Below, piece by piece: positions 60,474 through 64,000 of a DNA stretch of 64,000 nt. The position numbers were made by a program, and so were the translations under genes. Below the pieces are notes generated by a model, which saw only the letters and a program-made list of their open reading frames with translations, was not told the origin of the DNA and did no database searches. How positions within the stretch are numbered: position 1 is the first letter of the stretch; every line of letters starts with the position of its first letter. Source of the DNA: Gluconobacter sp. Gdi (lineage in GTDB: Bacteria; Pseudomonadota; Alphaproteobacteria; Acetobacterales; Acetobacteraceae); contig NZ_BLJQ01000001.1 of the NCBI RefSeq assembly GCF_014132155.1, forward strand, positions 310,001 to 374,000. The letters run 5' to 3'.

Positions 60474-61544
60474 TCAGGATCGGTTTGTGAGAATGATGGC
60501 CCGCAGGGCGTCAATCAGGCGTGTGCAGGCCTCGTCCGTTCCGATCGTGACGCGTAGCCAGTTCTGGATACGCGGGGTTGAAAGATGCCGCACCAGGATC
60601 GAACGCTCGCGCAGGGCGCTCGCAACCGATCCGGCCGGATGCGCCGGGTGGCGCATGAGAATGAAGTTGGCACAGGATGGAAGGACTTGGAAGCCGAGAT
60701 TTTCCAGTTCAGGGACAAGTGTTTTCCGGCTGGCAATCACTCGGGCCGTAATCTCTTCCAGCCAGTCCGTATCCTTGATGGCGGCAATGGCCCCTGCCTG
60801 TGCCGGGCGTGAAAGCGGATAGGAGTTGAAACTGTCCTTCACCCGGATCAGGCCCTCAATCAGTTCCGGTGAACCAATTGCGAAACCGACACGCAGGCCT
60901 GCCAACGCGTAGGATTTGGAAAGTGTCTGCACGACCAGAAGGTTGTCATAACGCTTCGTCAGTTCGATAGTCGAGTCGGCACCGAAATCCACGTATGCTT
61001 CGTCGATGATGACCGTCCGATCCGGGTGGCGAAGAGCGAGCGTTTCGATCTGCTCAAGCGAGAGGGCCAGACCCGTATTGGCGTTGGGGTTGGCAACGAC
61101 AACGCCACCGCAGGGGCCATCATAAGCGTTGATGTCGATCTCGTAGTCGTCGTTGAGCGGGAACTGCTTGAAGGGCTGTTCAAACAGGCTGCAATAGACC
61201 GGATAGAAGCCGTAAGTGACGTCCGAGAAGTAGAGCGGTGCGTCATCGTGAAAGAGGGCACGGAAGGCGTGAGCCAAGACTTCATCGGAGCCATTTCCAA
61301 CGAAAACCCGGTCTGTTGTGACACCGAAGCGCTTCGCGATGGTTTCACACAGGATTGTTGCAGTTGGGTCCGGGTAAAGGCGAAGGTCGTCCGTTGCAGT
61401 CTCTCGGATAGCCTCTAGTACCCGCGGGCTCGGACCATACGGAGACTCGTTCGTATTGAGCTTCAGCAGGTTGGTTAGTTTAGGTTGTTCGCCAGGGACG
61501 TAAGGGTCCAGAGCGTGGACGCGTTTGTTCCAGAAGCGGCTCAT
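60474..61544 (-). CDS. hisC: Histidinol-phosphate aminotransferase
   Basis: A 356-residue class I/II PLP aminotransferase for histidine synthesis. LKLNTNESPYGPSPRVLEAI, NGSDEVLAHAFRAL, ANPNANTGLALSLEQI, DEAYVDFG and the Schiff-base Lys210 in QTLSKSYALAGLRVGFAIG are family blocks. Aromatic amino acid or imidazole-acetol transaminase activity may overlap. It overlaps the ankyrin-protein gene upstream (ATGA). Confidence 0.95.
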   Translation of the reverse strand: MSRFWNKRVHALDPYVPGEQPKLTNLLKLNTNESPYGPSPRVLEAIRETATDDLRLYPDPTATILCETIAKRFGVTTDRVFVGNGSDEVLAHAFRALFHDDAPLYFSDVTYGFYPVYCSLFEQPFKQFPLNDDYEIDINAYDGPCGGVVVANPNANTGLALSLEQIETLALRHPDRTVIIDEAYVDFGADSTIELTKRYDNLLVVQTLSKSYALAGLRVGFAIGSPELIEGLIRVKDSFNSYPLSRPAQAGAIAAIKDTDWLEEITARVIASRKTLVPELENLGFQVLPSCANFILMRHPAHPAGSVASALRERSILVRHLSTPRIQNWLRVTIGTDEACTRLIDALRAIILTNRS

Positions 61545-62044
61545 GCGCCTGTTTCCTGATCGAAAAAGCCAGTCACACCCTGTCGCTCTGCGAGGTCACG
61601 GGCAGAAACGCCGTCGCCGTCCCGATGATCCGGATTGGCGCCCGCAGACAGAAGAAGCCGTGCCATGTCCGTACGGCCAAACATGATGGCGAACATCAGA
61701 GGCGTCCGGCCCGAGAAATTTGCGTGATCCACCTGAGCCCCATTGTCGATCAGGACCTGTGCAATGTCCGTCATGCCTTTGAAGGCGACGCCGGACAGGG
61801 CCGTGGCCCCCTTCAGATCAACGGATTCCGTATTGGCTCCGCGTGCGAGGAGTAGCCGCGCGGCATCCAGATGTCCGTTGTAGGTCGAGACAATGAGGGC
61901 CGTGTAGCCGCGACTGTCAGGTGTATCGATGACCATTCCTGCATCCAGGAACTGGGTCAGGAGGTCCGTGTCACCCTCACGGGCGGCGTCAATGAACAGG
62001 GCAGTGATCTGTTCAGGCGTGAAGTTGACGGTCTGTGCGTTCAT
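61541..62044 (-). CDS. Ankyrin-repeat protein
   Basis: A 167-residue protein with about four ankyrin repeats after a short N-terminal helix. The repeats include DSRGYTALIVSTYNGHLDAARLLLARGANTESVD, KGATALSGVAFKGMTDIAQVLIDNGAQVDHAN and GRTPLMFAIMFGRTDMARLLLSAGANPDHRD. No signal peptide or enzymatic domain is present, so it is likely a cytosolic protein-binding adaptor of unknown partner. ATG 62044 has GTGGAAA upstream. It is translationally coupled to hisC. Confidence 0.9.
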   Translation of the reverse strand: MNAQTVNFTPEQITALFIDAAREGDTDLLTQFLDAGMVIDTPDSRGYTALIVSTYNGHLDAARLLLARGANTESVDLKGATALSGVAFKGMTDIAQVLIDNGAQVDHANFSGRTPLMFAIMFGRTDMARLLLSAGANPDHRDGDGVSARDLAERQGVTGFFDQETGA

Positions 62045-62079
62045 GACGGTTTCCACAAGGGGGACATAGTGCCGGTAGG

Positions 62080-63099
62080 TTAGCGGCTTGCGGGAGGGGG
62101 CGAAAGAGCCAGGGTTTCCCCGTTTTCCAGAGCTTTAAAGGGACGGGCACGGTCCTGAAAGGCCAGATGGAGGCGTGCCGCAGGCTCCAGAATAGCTTCA
62201 TCAGTCAACTGGAATGTCCCGAAGTGAATGGCCATCGCCTGGGTGGGCTTGAGCGTATCAAAGGCCATAACCGCCTCTTCCGGGTTCATGTGAACGCGAC
62301 GCATGAAATTGCGTGGCTCGTAGGCACCGATTGGGAGGATTGCGAGGTCAATCGTGTTCCAGCGATTATGGATCGCGTCAAAGTGACGGCCCCACGCTGT
62401 GTCTCCGGCGAAGAACACGGTTTTGTCCTGGGCTTCGATCACGAAGCCACCCCAGAGTGCCTTGTTCTGGTCGAATGGAGTGCGTGCGCTGCCATGCAGG
62501 GCTGGAGTTGCAGAAATACGCGCACCTTCCGCCTTTGTGCTTTCCCACCAGTCAAGTTCGACAATGCGGGGTAGGCCAGCTTTTTCCAGATGTTTGCGGT
62601 TCCCAGGGAGCGTAATGCACAGCGGATCCCCCTTGCGCGCCAGAATGCGCAGGGTCGGGAGGTCCATATGGTCGTAATGGCAATGTGAAACCAGAATGAG
62701 ATCGATCGGCGGCAGGTCTTTAAAACAGATGCCGGGTGGCTGAACGCGTCTGGGGCCGAAACTCCGGAACGGGGAGCAGCGTTCTGAAAACACCGGGTCC
62801 GTGATGATGCGTAATGGTTCACCTCCCTGCCGGCCGAACTGAAGCAGAACGGTGGCATGGCCGATGAACGTTGCGAGACATTCACCGGGCGCGGGAGCAG
62901 TCAGGGTGTGGGGTTTCTGAGGGGGCAGGGCATCAGGCCAGCGGGGACGCAGGCTGAGCTGCCACTTCAGGATATTGCGGAAGCGCTGGGCAGGGGTTCG
63001 TCCTGAAACAGCGTTATCCGGGCGCCACGAAGGTGGGTTGAAATAACGTGTTCCATCGAAGTGAGGCGGGTTGTCGTCAAGCACAAGACCGTGTTTCAC
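62080..63099 (-). CDS. MBL-fold metallo-hydrolase, NAPE-PLD/UlaG-like
   Basis: A 339-residue metallo-beta-lactamase fold protein. The metal motif is VSHCHYDHMD (His139, His141, Asp143, His144); further ligands are in PALHGSARTPFD, FAGDTAWG (bridging Asp) and MAIHFGTF. The long N-terminal region (FDGTRYFNPPSWRPDN) and IGHATVLLQFG match the group that includes NAPE-hydrolysing phospholipase D and bacterial homologs, so a phospholipid or lactone substrate is possible but unproven. The start is probably GTG at 63099, with only a weak upstream site. Confidence 0.88.
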   Translation of the reverse strand: MKHGLVLDDNPPHFDGTRYFNPPSWRPDNAVSGRTPAQRFRNILKWQLSLRPRWPDALPPQKPHTLTAPAPGECLATFIGHATVLLQFGRQGGEPLRIITDPVFSERCSPFRSFGPRRVQPPGICFKDLPPIDLILVSHCHYDHMDLPTLRILARKGDPLCITLPGNRKHLEKAGLPRIVELDWWESTKAEGARISATPALHGSARTPFDQNKALWGGFVIEAQDKTVFFAGDTAWGRHFDAIHNRWNTIDLAILPIGAYEPRNFMRRVHMNPEEAVMAFDTLKPTQAMAIHFGTFQLTDEAILEPAARLHLAFQDRARPFKALENGETLALSPPPASR

Positions 63100-63130
63100 A
63101 ATATGGTTTACCCATCAAGCATTGCGTCAG

Positions 63131-63144
63131 ACGTGATATCGCGT
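63131..63144. promoter_or_regulatory. Near-palindromic candidate operator upstream of tkt
   Basis: ACGTGATATCGCGT is a 14-base palindrome with one mismatched pair. It is flanked by two direct copies of GCGTCA (63124-63129 and 63141-63146). It lies 77 bases before the tkt start. The regulator is unknown. Confidence 0.35.
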
Positions 63145-63165
63145 CATGCCGTGGCTGCAGAAGGT

Positions 63166-63193
63166 GCGGGGGCATCATTGACCTTTCCCCCGC
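63166..63193 (+). repeat. GC-rich inverted repeat in the tkt leader
   Basis: GCGGGGG (63166-63172) pairs perfectly with CCCCCGC (63187-63193) over 14 bases, ending 27 bases before the tkt ATG. It could be a leader hairpin or operator. Confidence 0.45.
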
Positions 63194-63220
63194 TCGTCAC
63201 AAGCCGGAGACCCCATACCG

Positions 63221-64000
63221 ATGAGTACGCTTCCTGAACTCGGTATCAATACCATCCGCACCCTTTCCATGGACGCCGTCGAGCGTGCGAATTCCGGGCA
63301 TCCCGGAACCGCAATGGCTCTCGCCCCGGCCATGTATGCGCTTTGGCAGCATGATCTGAACTACGATCCTGCCGATCCGCTATGGCCAGCCCGTGACCGG
63401 TTCGTCCTGTCCGTCGGACACGCCTCCATGCTCCTGTACTCGACGCTGTTCCTGACAGGCGTTCGGGACATCCAGGATGGAAAGGTCGTGGACCAGCCAG
63501 CTCTCACTGTCGAGGATCTGAAGCAGTTCCGCCAGCTGAGCTCCCGGACGCCGGGCCACCCGGAATATCGTTTCACCTCAGGCGTTGAAACAACGACAGG
63601 CCCGCTGGGTCAGGGCTGTGGCAACTCCGTGGGTATGGCCATTGCTGAAAAGTGGCTGGCTGAAACGTACAACCGCCCGGGCTTCAAGCTGTTCGACTAT
63701 CACGTCACGGTTTTCTGTGGTGATGGCGACATGATGGAAGGTGTGGCTTCGGAAGCGGCTTCAACGGCCGGTCATCTGGGCCTCGGCAACCTGACCTGGG
63801 TTTACGATTCCAATCAGATCTCTATTGAAGGCTCGACCGACCTTGCCCTGACCGAAGACGTTGGCAAGCGTTTCGAGGCCTATAAGTGGCATGTTCAGAC
63901 GCTGACGGACGGTAACGACGTTCAGGCAATCCTGAAGGCCCTTCAGGAAGCAAAGAAGGTCACGGACCGCCCGAGCATGATCGTTCTGAAGACGGTCATT
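63221..64000 (+). CDS. tkt: Transketolase, N-terminal part (runs off the window)
   Basis: The first 260 residues of a thiamine-diphosphate transketolase, which shuttles two-carbon units in the pentose phosphate pathway. MSTLPELGINTIRTLSMDAVERANSGHPGTAMALAPAMYALW is the usual opening. FVLSVGHASMLLYS, GPLGQGCGNSVGMAIAEK and the cofactor motif GDGDMMEGVASEAAST (167-182) follow. GGAGA lies 10 bases before the ATG. The pentose phosphate route is the main sugar pathway of Gluconobacter. The gene is open at the right edge. Confidence 0.95.
   Translation, partial: MSTLPELGINTIRTLSMDAVERANSGHPGTAMALAPAMYALWQHDLNYDPADPLWPARDRFVLSVGHASMLLYSTLFLTGVRDIQDGKVVDQPALTVEDLKQFRQLSSRTPGHPEYRFTSGVETTTGPLGQGCGNSVGMAIAEKWLAETYNRPGFKLFDYHVTVFCGDGDMMEGVASEAASTAGHLGLGNLTWVYDSNQISIEGSTDLALTEDVGKRFEAYKWHVQTLTDGNDVQAILKALQEAKKVTDRPSMIVLKTVI

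Overview
The window looks like a chromosomal segment of an acetic acid bacterium (Alphaproteobacteria, Acetobacteraceae, most likely Gluconobacter or a close relative). The pointers are a CtrA-family regulator beside flagellar fliI-fliJ, a fused ispDF, an ATP12-type F1 chaperone, a SAM-II-like (SAM_alpha) riboswitch on metZ, a type II NADH dehydrogenase, and a transketolase gene at the right edge. The genus is inferred from gene content; no database search was possible. The region is dense housekeeping core with many ATGA-type stop/start overlaps. I see no phage, integrase, intact insertion sequence or CRISPR array.

Layout. 0-7.2 kb: cvpA (cut), purF, then minus-strand genes for a bacteriophytochrome kinase, an S10 peptidase and fumarase. 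7.3-12.8 kb: a minus-strand cytochrome c maturation operon ccmCDEFGHI ending in a zinc-ribbon membrane protein; ccmA and ccmB are not here. 12.9-18.7 kb: EVE-domain, EcsC, MAPEG and aat genes, two coupled paralogous secreted proteins, a Gly/Pro-rich secreted protein and bcp. 18.8-27.8 kb: a plus-strand envelope/repair block (YhdP-like, rarA, rluC, asmA, ATP12). 27.9-36.4 kb: mostly minus strand (ispDF, apaG, riboswitch-controlled metZ, a 2OG-Fe(II) oxygenase, ndh, argJ, a parvulin) with a tRNA-Gly(CCC) on the plus strand.

36.6-54.1 kb is a long plus-strand run: secA, yebC, ruvCAB, ybgC-tolQRAB, a 0.6 kb spacer, pal-cpoB, tilS, ftsH, glmM, thiD. It combines protein export, Holliday junction processing, the Tol-Pal envelope machine, tRNA-Ile lysidine synthesis, quality-control proteolysis and cell-wall precursor supply. 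54.1-56.8 kb carries ctrA divergent from fliI-fliJ. 56.8-64 kb holds two hypotheticals, an M29 aminopeptidase, a glycosyltransferase-like gene, a small basic coiled-coil gene behind a predicted structured leader, hisC, an ankyrin protein, an MBL-fold hydrolase and the start of tkt.

Most notable points. (1) The CtrA homolog has Glu at position 51, where the phosphoacceptor Asp is expected, and Ser at the Mg-binding position 8, so it looks phosphorylation-independent. (2) A compact three-way-junction RNA is predicted just upstream of the small basic protein gene at 60.06-60.32 kb. (3) A SAM-II-like riboswitch precedes metZ. (4) TolB carries a twin-arginine-like signal. (5) Long G tracts lie inside ccmF and a secreted-protein gene.
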